DNA of 64,000 nt. It comes from Tabrizicola caldifontis. GTDB taxonomy: Bacteria > Pseudomonadota > Alphaproteobacteria > Rhodobacterales > Rhodobacteraceae. Of this stretch, positions 55,409 to 63,498 are shown in pieces. The DNA lies in contig NZ_SIJH01000014.1 in NCBI RefSeq assembly GCF_004762095.1, positions 62,001 to 126,000 of the forward strand, read 5' to 3'. Positions within the stretch are counted from its first letter, which is position 1, and every line of letters starts with the position of its first letter. The position numbers and the translations under genes are program-made. The notes below the pieces were generated by a model. The model did not search any database. It saw nothing but the letters and a program-made list of their open reading frames with translations, and was not told the origin of the DNA.

Positions 55409-56101
55409 TCAGGGCAATTCGGCGATCACCGCGCGGGCTGCCGCCGCCGGGTCGGTGGCCTGCCAGATCGGCCGGCCCACAACGATGTGATCCGCCCCTG
55501 CGGCGATGGCCTGGCGTGGCGTGGCGGTGCGCTTCTGGTCACCCGTTGCCGCCCCCGCCGGGCGCACCCCGGGGGTGACGATCAGCCTGCCCCGCGACTG
55601 CGGCAGCGCGCGGATCATGGCCGCCTCCTGCGGGCTGGCGATCACGCCATCCGCCCCTGCCTCGAATGCGCGGGCGGCGCGTTCGAGGGTGATGTCGCGG
55701 ATATCGCCGGGCTTGATCAGGTTTGCGTCCAGATCGGCGCGGTCAAGCGAGGTGAGGATCGTCACGGCAAGGATCTTGAGCCCGCTGCCGCCCTTGCCGG
55801 TCGCGGCAGCCGCAACGACCTGGGGGTCGCCGTGGACGGTAAGGAAGTCAAAGTCGTATTGCGCAAGGCCCCGCACCGCCGCCTCGATCGTGGCGCCGAT
55901 GTCGAACAGCTTCATGTCGAGGAACACGCGCTTGCCCTGTTCCTGCTTCAGCTGGTTGGCCAGTGCAAGGCCGCCCCCCGTCAACATGCCGAGGCCGATC
56001 TTGTAGAAGCTGACTGCGTCGCCGATCCTGGCCACGAGGTCGAGGCCCTGCACCACATTCGGCACATCCAGCGCCACGATAAGTCGGTCATCCGCAATCA
56101 T
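55409..56101 (-). CDS. pyrF: Orotidine 5'-phosphate decarboxylase
   Basis: The 230-residue class I enzyme makes UMP. It has the DRLIVALDVPN opening and the catalytic charged network VFLDMKLFDIGATI (Asp-x-Lys-x2-Asp). The phosphate-binding end (VTPGVRPAG, then IVVGRPIW) is also intact. ATG 56101 is chosen over the upstream GTG at 56113 because GGAG lies six bases before it. It is convergent with the copper genes and divergent from the ROK kinase. Confidence 0.97.
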   Translation of the reverse strand: MIADDRLIVALDVPNVVQGLDLVARIGDAVSFYKIGLGMLTGGGLALANQLKQEQGKRVFLDMKLFDIGATIEAAVRGLAQYDFDFLTVHGDPQVVAAAATGKGGSGLKILAVTILTSLDRADLDANLIKPGDIRDITLERAARAFEAGADGVIASPQEAAMIRALPQSRGRLIVTPGVRPAGAATGDQKRTATPRQAIAAGADHIVVGRPIWQATDPAAAARAVIAELP

Positions 56102-56180
56102 CTGCGTCTCCACGATGGGGTCGTGGCGGTTTGACGGGGCCTGCCTGGCCTGTCAAGACTGGCGCAAACGGAGGGGCGGG

Positions 56181-57053
56181 ATGATCCTGGCATTCGATAT
56201 CGGTGGCAGCCGGATCAGGGCGGCGGCGTGGGACGGGCGGCTTCAGCCGCTGGGCGAGGTTCCGACCCCTGCGCAGGACAAGGCGGCCTTCGCTGCGGCG
56301 ATCGCGGGCTTTGCCAAGGGGCGGGCCGCCTCTGGCATCGCCATTTCGATTGCCGGTGTGGTGGATCCGGTGACGGGGGTCGGGAAGGTGGCCAATATCC
56401 CTGCCATAGACGGCCTGGCGCTGGGTCCGGCCTTGCAGGAAGCCACCGGCCTGCCGGTCATGGTGCTGAACGATGCCGACTGCTTTGCCCTGGCCGAGGC
56501 AGGCCACGGGGCGGGAAAGGGGCATGGCACGGTGTTCGGGGTGGTTCTGGGCACGGGCGTCGGCGGTGGGCTGGTGATCGGCGGGCGGGTGGTCACGGGC
56601 GAGGGCGGTTATGCCGGGGAATGGGGACACGGCCCGGTGATCCGGGGGGAATTCGCCTTTCAATGCGGCTGCGGGCAGGTGGGCTGCATCGACCCGATCG
56701 GCGGTGCGCGCGGGCTGGAGCGGTTGCACCGCAAGCGCACGGCAATGGTTCTGGACTCGGAGGCGATCATTGCCGAATGGCTGGCGGGTGATGCCGAGGC
56801 CGGGAAAACCATGGCGCTCTGGCGCGAGCTGGTCTCGGGCCCACTGGCGATGGTGGTGAATGTCGTCGGCGCCGATGTGGTGCCGGTGGGCGGGGGCCTC
56901 AGCCGGGCGCCGGGGCTGGTTACCTGGCTGGACGAAGCGGTGCGGGCGGGCATCCTGCGGCGGACCACGGCGCCGCTGCTGGTGCCGGCCGTATGCGGGG
57001 CAGATGCGGGACTGCTGGGCGCAGCCATCGCAGGGCAGGCGGCATGGGGGTGA
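56181..57053 (+). CDS. ROK-family sugar kinase (N-acetylglucosamine kinase-like)
   Basis: ATG 56181 follows GGAGGGGCGGG. The 290-residue protein has the ROK ATP loop ILAFDIGGSRIRAA, the DADCFALAEA segment, GTGVGGGLV, and the zinc signature EWGHGPV..CGCGQVGC with clustered cysteines. NagK-type ROK kinases phosphorylate N-acetylglucosamine from peptidoglycan recycling; glucose or other sugars remain possible. It overlaps cutC by ten bases. Confidence 0.9.
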   Translation: MILAFDIGGSRIRAAAWDGRLQPLGEVPTPAQDKAAFAAAIAGFAKGRAASGIAISIAGVVDPVTGVGKVANIPAIDGLALGPALQEATGLPVMVLNDADCFALAEAGHGAGKGHGTVFGVVLGTGVGGGLVIGGRVVTGEGGYAGEWGHGPVIRGEFAFQCGCGQVGCIDPIGGARGLERLHRKRTAMVLDSEAIIAEWLAGDAEAGKTMALWRELVSGPLAMVVNVVGADVVPVGGGLSRAPGLVTWLDEAVRAGILRRTTAPLLVPAVCGADAGLLGAAIAGQAAWG

Positions 57054-57769
57054 CGACCAGGGGCGTGATCGTCGAGGTCTGCGTGGACAGTTCGGCGGGT
57101 CTCGCGGCGGCGGTTGCGGGCGGTGCGGACCGGATCGAGCTGTGTTCCGCGCTGGCGCTGGGCGGCTTGACGCCCTCGGCCGGGTTCATCGCCGAAGCGG
57201 CCGGATGCGGTGTGCCGGTCATGGCGATGATCCGGCCACGGGCAGGGGGCTTCGTCTGGACGGAGGCGGAACTGACGGTGATGGAGGCCGATATCGCGGC
57301 GGTACGGGCGGCCGGGCTGGCGGGCGTGGTGCTTGGGGCTTCCTTGGCGGACGGGCGGCTGGACGGGCCTGCGCTGCGACGCTTGATTGTTGCGGCCCGA
57401 GGGCTGGATCTGACGCTGCATCGCTGTTTCGATCTGGTTCCGGATATGGACGCCGCGCTGGAAGAGGCTGTCGCGGCAGGGTTCCGGCGCATCCTGACTT
57501 CGGGCGGGGCGCCGACGGCGGCAGAGGGGGCGGTGCGGATCGAGGCGCTGGTCCGGCAGGCGTCGGGGCGGGTCGCGATCATGGCAGGGTCGGGGGTGAC
57601 GGCCCGGACGGCAGCTCTGCTGACAAGTCTTGGCGTTCGCGAGGTGCATTCGTCATGCTCGGAAACCGTGCGGGTTGCGGGTAATGGTCCGGCAATGGGT
57701 TTCGGGCCGGAAATGGAGCGCCGGACCAGTGCCGCGCTGGTCAGGGCCCTGAGGCTGGCTGTCGGGTAA
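57044..57769 (+). CDS. cutC: CutC-family protein
   Basis: The 241-residue TIM-barrel protein has the CutC signatures VEVCVDSSAGLAAAVAGGADRIELCSALALGGLTPS (split across beta-strands 1 and 2), MIRPRAGGF, LHRCFD and ILTSGGAPTA. CutC was linked to copper homeostasis in E. coli, but its biochemical role is disputed. It lies 1.7 kb from the copper operon yet overlaps a sugar kinase rather than sharing the CueR control, so a copper link here is unproven. Confidence 0.9.
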   Translation: MGVTTRGVIVEVCVDSSAGLAAAVAGGADRIELCSALALGGLTPSAGFIAEAAGCGVPVMAMIRPRAGGFVWTEAELTVMEADIAAVRAAGLAGVVLGASLADGRLDGPALRRLIVAARGLDLTLHRCFDLVPDMDAALEEAVAAGFRRILTSGGAPTAAEGAVRIEALVRQASGRVAIMAGSGVTARTAALLTSLGVREVHSSCSETVRVAGNGPAMGFGPEMERRTSAALVRALRLAVG

Positions 57770-57778
57770 GGAGCAGGG

Positions 57779-58552
57779 ATGAACATCACAATGACATTCG
57801 AGCGTCCCGAGGAAGGGCCGGGATCCGGACCGTTGACCGTGGGCTGGTTCCTGACGCAGGACAAGGGGGCGGTGCTTTACGACCCGCCCGAACGGGTGGC
57901 GATCCGCCCGCCGAACCGGGCGCATGCCAAGTCGGCCAGCCGCTGCCCGGCGGTGATCCAGCTGGAAAGCCGATACTTCATGGTGAAATGCCCGTTCGAC
58001 CTGCACATCGGCTTTCAGCGTGACGACAAGGGCAGGGCCGTGCTGGTCAACCGGGCGGGGGCGGCAAGCCCGGTGCGCCCGGCCAAGCTGAACGAGGTGC
58101 TGACCCTGGTGAACGAAGCGGAATGGCGCTTCCCGGATCGGCCAACGCTGCAGCTGCAACTGCCTTACTGCTTCATCGCCGACGAGCCGGTCTACCTCAG
58201 CCAGTTGTCAGCCTTTGCGCATTACCGCCCCGATCCGCTGCCCGGCACGATCTTCGGTGGGCGCTTTCCGGTCTCGGTCTGGCCGCGGCCGCTGATGTGG
58301 GCCTTCGAATGGCACGAGCCGCAGAAGGATCTGATCCTGCGTCGGGGCGAGCCCTTATTCTATGTGCAGTTCGAGGGGATGGACCCTTCGCGTCCGGTGC
58401 AACTGGTAGAGGCGGAGAAGACACCGGAGCTGATGGCCTATCTGGAAAAGCTGTCGGGTGTGGTGAACTACGTCAACCAGACGTTCAGCCTGTTCAAGGC
58501 GGCCGAGGAACTGCGGCCGAAAAGGCTGCTGGTGCCCCTGTCGCGCCAGTAG
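57779..58552 (+). CDS. Conserved-looking protein of unknown function (257 aa)
   Basis: The gene starts nine bases after cutC (AGGAGCAGGG upstream), so it is likely in the same operon. The cytoplasmic, non-repetitive product has no signal peptide or membrane segment. Noticeable blocks are RCPAVIQLESRYFMVKCPFDL with two Cys, LPYCFIADEPVYLSQLSAF, PRPLMWAFEWHEPQK and a C-terminal basic helix. Codon use resembles the neighbours. I do not recognise the family. It could be an enzyme accessory or virion-like protein, but nothing in the surroundings decides this. Confidence 0.75.
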   Translation: MNITMTFERPEEGPGSGPLTVGWFLTQDKGAVLYDPPERVAIRPPNRAHAKSASRCPAVIQLESRYFMVKCPFDLHIGFQRDDKGRAVLVNRAGAASPVRPAKLNEVLTLVNEAEWRFPDRPTLQLQLPYCFIADEPVYLSQLSAFAHYRPDPLPGTIFGGRFPVSVWPRPLMWAFEWHEPQKDLILRRGEPLFYVQFEGMDPSRPVQLVEAEKTPELMAYLEKLSGVVNYVNQTFSLFKAAEELRPKRLLVPLSRQ

Positions 58553-58826
58553 GAACGGTCCCGGCAAGGATCGCACGAACCTTCGCCCTGCTGCGGATCA
58601 ACCGCACGCAGGAATTTGCGCCGCGTGCGAGGCCGGCCTGCACCGGATCGATGCGCGCAAGCCGGACAGGCCCAGGACAGGAAGGAACCGCGTGTGGGGC
58701 GCAATGGGCTTTACCAGACCGGGGCCGGGGCCATAAGGTTGCCTGGCTTCGTGATCGGCTGTGTCGTCAGGGGAAGACCGTCAGATGTCGCCGCATTCCG
58801 AGCCATGACATGAAAGGAGAATACCC

Positions 58827-59669
58827 GTGCATCCGGCTCTTGAAAGGGGCGGCGTTGCCGTCATCACCGGCGGGGCATCCGGCATCGGGCTGGCCGCCGC
58901 CAGACATCTGGCCCGCCAGGGCCTGCGGGTCTGTCTGGCCGATCTGGGGGACGCGCGGCTTGCCGCGGCACGGGCCGCGCTGCTGGCCAAAGGGGCGGCC
59001 GAGGACGCGGTGATGACGGTGCCGACCGACGTGGGCGAGCGTGCACAGATCGCGGCGCTGGCCGATCGCGTGACCTCGACCTGGGGGGCGGTCAACTTCC
59101 TGATGAACAATGCCGGCATGCAGCCCGGCAGCTCGATCTTCGATGCCGAGGGCAACTGGGACCGCATCATCAATGTGAACATGCTGGGCGTCATCCGGGG
59201 GTCGCAGATCTTTGCGCCGGGGATGATTGCATCGGGGCAGCCGGGACTTATCGTCAACACCGGGTCCAAGCAGGGTATCACCACGCCGCCGGGTGATCCG
59301 GCCTACAATGTCTCGAAGGCCGGGGTGAAGGTGTTTACCGAGGCGCTTCAGCACGCATTGCGCAACACGGCGGATTGCAGGGTCGAGGCGCGGCTGTTCA
59401 TTCCGGGCTTCGTGTTCACGCCGCTGACCGCCGCTGGCCGGACCGAGAAACCTGCCGGCGCCTGGACGCCGGATGAGGTGGTGGCGTTCCTTTTCGCCGC
59501 TCTGGAGCGCAGCGATTTCTACATTCTCTGCCCCGACAACGAAGTCGATCGCGCCACCGATGAAAAGCGCATCCTCTGGGCCGCCGGCGACATCGTCGAA
59601 AACCGCCCGCCCCTGTCGCGCTGGCATCCGGAATACAGCGAGCTGTTCAAGGAATGGCTGAAGATCTGA
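58827..59669 (+). CDS. Short-chain dehydrogenase/reductase
   Basis: The GTG at 58827 has AAAGGAGA eight bases upstream. The 280-residue SDR has the cofactor loop TGGASGIGLA, NNAG motif (FLMNNAGMQP), a catalytic Ser in VNTGSKQG and YNVSK for Tyr/Lys. It is the first gene of a cluster with two PLP enzymes, perhaps oxidising or reducing a hydroxy or keto intermediate. Cofactor choice and substrate are unknown. Confidence 0.9.
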   Translation: MHPALERGGVAVITGGASGIGLAAARHLARQGLRVCLADLGDARLAAARAALLAKGAAEDAVMTVPTDVGERAQIAALADRVTSTWGAVNFLMNNAGMQPGSSIFDAEGNWDRIINVNMLGVIRGSQIFAPGMIASGQPGLIVNTGSKQGITTPPGDPAYNVSKAGVKVFTEALQHALRNTADCRVEARLFIPGFVFTPLTAAGRTEKPAGAWTPDEVVAFLFAALERSDFYILCPDNEVDRATDEKRILWAAGDIVENRPPLSRWHPEYSELFKEWLKI

Positions 59670-59706
59670 TCCTGGCCTGTCGCCAAGCACCGGAAAGAAA
59701 AGCAAC

Positions 59707-60771
59707 ATGCCCGCTACCCTCGACAGTATCGAGACCCCGGCCTTCGTCGTGCGCGAGGCTGTCGCCCTCCACAACATCACGGCGTTCCAGCGTCATTGCG
59801 ACCGGGTGGGTCTGGCGCTGCGCCCCCACATCAAGACGCACAAGCTGATCCGCTTCGCGAGGGCCCAGATCGAGGCCGGTGCGCGCGGCATCACCTGCCA
59901 GAAGATCGGCGAGGCAGAGGTCATGGCCGATGGGGGGCTGGACGATATCCTGATCACCTACAACATCCTTGGCCCACAAAAGCTGGCCCGGCTGCGTGCC
60001 CTGTCGGACCGTCTGGCGCATCTTGCCGTGGTGGCCGACAATGAAACCGTCGTCGCGGGGCTTTCCGGGGCCTTCGCGGGTGCATCGCGCCCGCTGGAGG
60101 TGCTGGTGGAATGCGACACGGGCGGCCGGCGCTGCGGCGTCCAGAGCCCCGCCGAAGCCCTGTCGCTGGCCCGGCGGATTGCCGAAGCCCCGGGGCTGCG
60201 CCTGGGCGGGCTGATGAGCTATCCCGCCGCCGGCGGAGCCGCCGAGGCGGCAGCGTTCCTGACCGAAGCGCGCGACCTGCTGCTGCACGAGGGGATGCAG
60301 TGTCGGGTCGTAAGTTCAGGGGGGACGCCCGACATGTGGCGTGCCGAACCGCATGGCGTGCTGACCGAATACCGGGCGGGAACCTATATCTACAACGACC
60401 GTTCGCTGGTGCAGCGCGGCACCTGCACCTGGGACGATTGCGCGGGGCACGTCCTGGCCACGGTTGTCAGCACCCCAACACCCGACCGCGCGGTAATCGA
60501 TGCCGGGTCGAAGGCCCTGAGTTCGGACCTGCTGGGGCTGACGGACCACGGGCATGTCCTGGGCCATCCGGAAATCCGGATCACCGGGCTGAGCGAGGAA
60601 CACGGCGTGCTGCTGGTGGATCCTGCACGGCCGCTGAAGATCGGGCAGAGGATCCGCGTCGTGCCGAACCATGTCTGTGTCGTCTCGAACCTTTTCGACC
60701 GGATCTGGATCGAGGCCGAGGATGGAAGCCTGGAAGAGGTCGCGGTGGATGCGCGCGGATGCGTCACCTGA
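59707..60771 (+). CDS. D-threonine aldolase/D-serine dehydratase-like PLP enzyme (first copy)
   Basis: The 354-residue fold-type III PLP enzyme has the PLP-lysine motif RPHIKTHK (Lys43) and the barrel segment VLVECDTGGRRCGV. A C-terminal metal site follows: NHVC (His322, Cys324), the His-x-Cys ligand pair of DSD1/D-threonine aldolase enzymes. Such proteins cleave D-threonine-like amino acids to glycine and aldehyde or dehydrate D-serine. A truncated RidA gene follows 39 bases later. Choice between aldolase and dehydratase cannot be made from sequence alone. Confidence 0.9.
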   Translation: MPATLDSIETPAFVVREAVALHNITAFQRHCDRVGLALRPHIKTHKLIRFARAQIEAGARGITCQKIGEAEVMADGGLDDILITYNILGPQKLARLRALSDRLAHLAVVADNETVVAGLSGAFAGASRPLEVLVECDTGGRRCGVQSPAEALSLARRIAEAPGLRLGGLMSYPAAGGAAEAAAFLTEARDLLLHEGMQCRVVSSGGTPDMWRAEPHGVLTEYRAGTYIYNDRSLVQRGTCTWDDCAGHVLATVVSTPTPDRAVIDAGSKALSSDLLGLTDHGHVLGHPEIRITGLSEEHGVLLVDPARPLKIGQRIRVVPNHVCVVSNLFDRIWIEAEDGSLEEVAVDARGCVT

Positions 60772-60810
60772 CACCCGAGACAGGCACCAGATACGGGGAG
60801 ACAGCGGAAA

Positions 60811-61173
60811 ATGACCAGCAGACGTTACGGATCGGGCCCAAGCGGCGCCGGCAAGCAACCCTTGCCCTTCGCCCGCGCGGTCTGGCCGGACGGCTGGCGT
60901 TATGTCTCGGGCCAGGTGGCCTCGGAAAACGGCGAGATCGTCGGGGGCGGCATCATCGCCCATTCCCGTCGCGCGATCGAGAAAATGACCGCCATCCTGC
61001 ATGAGGCCGGCTATGGCATCGAGGATGTGGTGCGGGTCGGCGTCTTTCTGGACGACCCCCGCGATTCCTGGAGCTTCAACGCCGTATATGCCGAATGCTT
61101 CGGCGAGAATTCGCCCGCCCGTGCTGCCGGATAGTCGCGGATGATGTTCGACTGCAAGATCGGGATCGACTGA
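60811..61173 (+). pseudogene. RidA-family enamine deaminase, prematurely terminated
   Basis: The frame reads a typical RidA protein (MTSRRYGSGPSGAGKQPLPFARAV, VSGQVASENGEIV, EDVVRVGVFLDDPRDSWSFN) up to SPARAAG, where a TAG (61132-61134) ends it at 107 residues. The normal family continues about 20 residues. The downstream codons in the same frame still read SRMMFDCKIGID, matching that missing end. The usual CVQ step before it is replaced by AG-stop. The lost tail holds the last beta-strand and the conserved Glu near the active site. It is probably inactive; a sequencing error is possible. Confidence 0.75.
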
Positions 61174-61276
61174 GGGGCCTTCAGGGCCGACCGCAAGGTC
61201 GCTGCGCAATAGACATCGGGTCAACGTGTTGTTTACTGTCCTGCGCGGAGGCGGACAGAACCAAGGAGTTGACGCG

Positions 61277-62194
61277 ATGGAAAGCCGATGGCTGGAAGAT
61301 TTCCTTAGCCTGGTCGATACGCGCAACTTCTCGCGGTCAGCCCAGGCGCGCTATACGACGCAGCCTGCCTTCAGCCGCCGCATCAAAAGCCTGGAGGAAT
61401 GGGTCGGCGCACAGCTTTTCAACCGCAGCACCCAGCCCATCACGTTGACCCTGTCGGGCGAGAGGTTTCGTCCGGTGGCCGAGGATGTGCTGCGCCGCCT
61501 GTACCAGGGGCGCGAAGAGGCCAGGCGGATCGGGGACGTCTCGTCACAGACCATCCGTTTTGCGGCGACCCACAGCCTGTCGCTGAACTTCTTCCCGGGC
61601 TGGCTGCGCGCGCTGGAGGTGCGCAGCCATACGTTCAACACGCGGTTGGACACAAGCCAGTTCAACGATTGCATCCACATGATGCAAAGGGGCGATTGCC
61701 AGTTCCTGATCAGCTACACCCATCCGGTGATCCCGATGCACCTGCCGCCGGAACATTTCAGCGCAAAGCTGGTGATGCGCGACAGGCTGGTGCCCGTGAC
61801 CCTGCCCGACAACCGGGGCCAGCCGGTCGATCGCCTTCCGGGAACCGAGGACGAGCCGGTGCATTACCTCGCCTATACCGAAACCTCTGCGATCGGCCGC
61901 GTCGTCGAACACGTGATCGCCACCTGCTAAGAGCCCCTGCACCTGAAGCGGGTCTTCGTCTCGCAAATGGCGGCCGTACTGAAGGCGATGAGTTCGGAGG
62001 GCCGGGGCACGGCCTGGTTGCCGGAAAGCCATCTGACGCGCGAATTTGCCGAGGGTTCGCTGGTGCGGGCGGGAGATGAACGGTGGAACATTCCGGTGGA
62101 CGTGCGGGTGATTCGGTCGCGCGATCCCCTTCCCGAAATGGCCGAGGAGCTTTGGGCGCTGCTGCCGGGGGACGAGGATACCGACTGGGGTTGA
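61277..62194 (+). pseudogene. LysR-family regulator interrupted by one in-frame TAA
   Basis: The frame opens at ATG 61277 after AAGGAG and shows a LysR HTH (WLEDFLSLVDTRNFSRSAQ, TQPAFSRRIKSLEEWV) and an effector domain, until TAA at 61928-61930 (after VEHVIATC). The same frame then continues EPLHLKRVFVSQMAAVL, AWLPESHLTREF and a C-terminal stretch to TGA 62192-62194. Without the stop it would be 305 residues, normal for the family. The break removes the last 87 residues. It looks like a single-codon nonsense mutation. It would be the natural regulator of the flanking PLP genes. Confidence 0.85.
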
Positions 62195-62310
62195 TGCACC
62201 ACAGGCATGATGCCTGCCGCAGCTTGCATTGGCCAGCATGGCGGTGGCCGGTCTAGCTTTCGGGGGTAGCCCCGATCGGATGCGGGGCAGATCCTGCCCC
62301 GGAGACTGTT

Positions 62311-63456
62311 ATGACCACCCTTGCCAGTCTTGAAACCCCCTGTCTGATCCTTGATCGGGGTAGGCTGGAGCGCAACGCTGCCCGGATGACGGCGCGTTTC
62401 GCCGGCACCGGGGTGAAGCTGCGACCGCACATGAAGACGGCCAAATCCATTGATGTGGCGCGCATCGCGCTGGCCGGGAACTTCGGGGGTGTCACCGTCT
62501 CGACCCTGAGGGAGGCGGAATATTTCGCAGACCACGGGATCGACGACATCATCTATGCCGTGGGTCTTGTTCCCGACAAACTGCCCCGCATGGCCCGGTT
62601 GATCCGGCGCGGGGTGCGCGTAAGCGGGATCACCGATAGTCTGGCTCTGGCCGAGGCGATCAGCCGGGCCGCCGTCGCCGAGGGCGTCGTGGCAGAACTG
62701 ATGATCGAGCTTGATTCCGGCGAGCGTCGCGGAGGCCTTGCCGCCGGAAGCGACGCGATCGTGGAACTGGGCCGGGCGCTGCACGATCTGCCAGGCACGC
62801 GGCTGGGAGGTGTGCTGACCCATGCCGGCAATTCGTATCAGTGCCGCAGTCTTCAGGCCTTGCAGGATGTCGCCGAGCAAGAGCGGCTGACCGCCGTGAC
62901 CGCCGCTGCGCAGCTACGTGCGGCCGGTCTGGCTTGCCCTGTGGTCAGCGTCGGCTCGACCCCCACGGCGACGCACGGTCTGTCGCATGAAGGGCTGACC
63001 GAGATGCGCTGCGGCGTCTACCTGTTCGGGGATGTCTTTCAGCACGAGATCGGATCGCACGCGCTGGACGACATAGCGGTTTCCGTGCTGGCAACCGTGA
63101 TCGGCCACCGGCCCGACCTGAACGCGGCGCTGATCGATGCGGGCGCGCTGGCACTGTCAAAGGACCGCAGCACAGGCGCCCCGGGGCTGCCCGAGGATGT
63201 GGGTTTCGGCATGATCATGGACGAAACCTGTTCGCACCGTATCGGGCGTGTGCGCGTCGGTCATGTCTATCAGGAACACGGGATGCTGGTCTGCGACGGC
63301 CCCTTCCCCTTTGACCAGCTGCAAGTCGGCACACGTGTGCGCGTACTGCCCAACCATGTCTGCATGACGGCGGCCATGTATGATGGCTACCGCGTGCTTG
63401 ACCCGGCCGACCCGCGGCGCGTCGCGGATTACTGGCCGCGCGCCAACGGCTGGTGA
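62311..63456 (+). CDS. D-threonine aldolase/D-serine dehydratase-like PLP enzyme (second copy)
   Basis: The 381-residue protein is a diverged paralogue of the first copy. The PLP lysine is Lys42 in RPHMKTAK, ELDSGERRGG replaces the ECDTGGRRCG segment, and the His-x-Cys metal pair is NHVC (His349, Cys351). A long central part ends ADYWPRANGW. It follows the broken LysR gene and precedes an SDR. The two copies may act on different D-amino acids. Confidence 0.9.
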   Translation: MTTLASLETPCLILDRGRLERNAARMTARFAGTGVKLRPHMKTAKSIDVARIALAGNFGGVTVSTLREAEYFADHGIDDIIYAVGLVPDKLPRMARLIRRGVRVSGITDSLALAEAISRAAVAEGVVAELMIELDSGERRGGLAAGSDAIVELGRALHDLPGTRLGGVLTHAGNSYQCRSLQALQDVAEQERLTAVTAAAQLRAAGLACPVVSVGSTPTATHGLSHEGLTEMRCGVYLFGDVFQHEIGSHALDDIAVSVLATVIGHRPDLNAALIDAGALALSKDRSTGAPGLPEDVGFGMIMDETCSHRIGRVRVGHVYQEHGMLVCDGPFPFDQLQVGTRVRVLPNHVCMTAAMYDGYRVLDPADPRRVADYWPRANGW

Positions 63457-63498
63457 TCAGCCGGACCGCATTCGTCACCACGCAACGGGAGCACTGAA

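Noticed and set aside
58616-58813. 65-codon frame between the unknown gene and the SDR
   Set aside because: Arg/Pro-rich composition, no ribosome-binding site and no domain. The 274-base gap otherwise shows nothing I can support.
61171-61173. TGA after the RidA remnant read as selenocysteine
   Set aside because: No selenocysteine insertion element or Sec family context; it is the end of an already interrupted frame.
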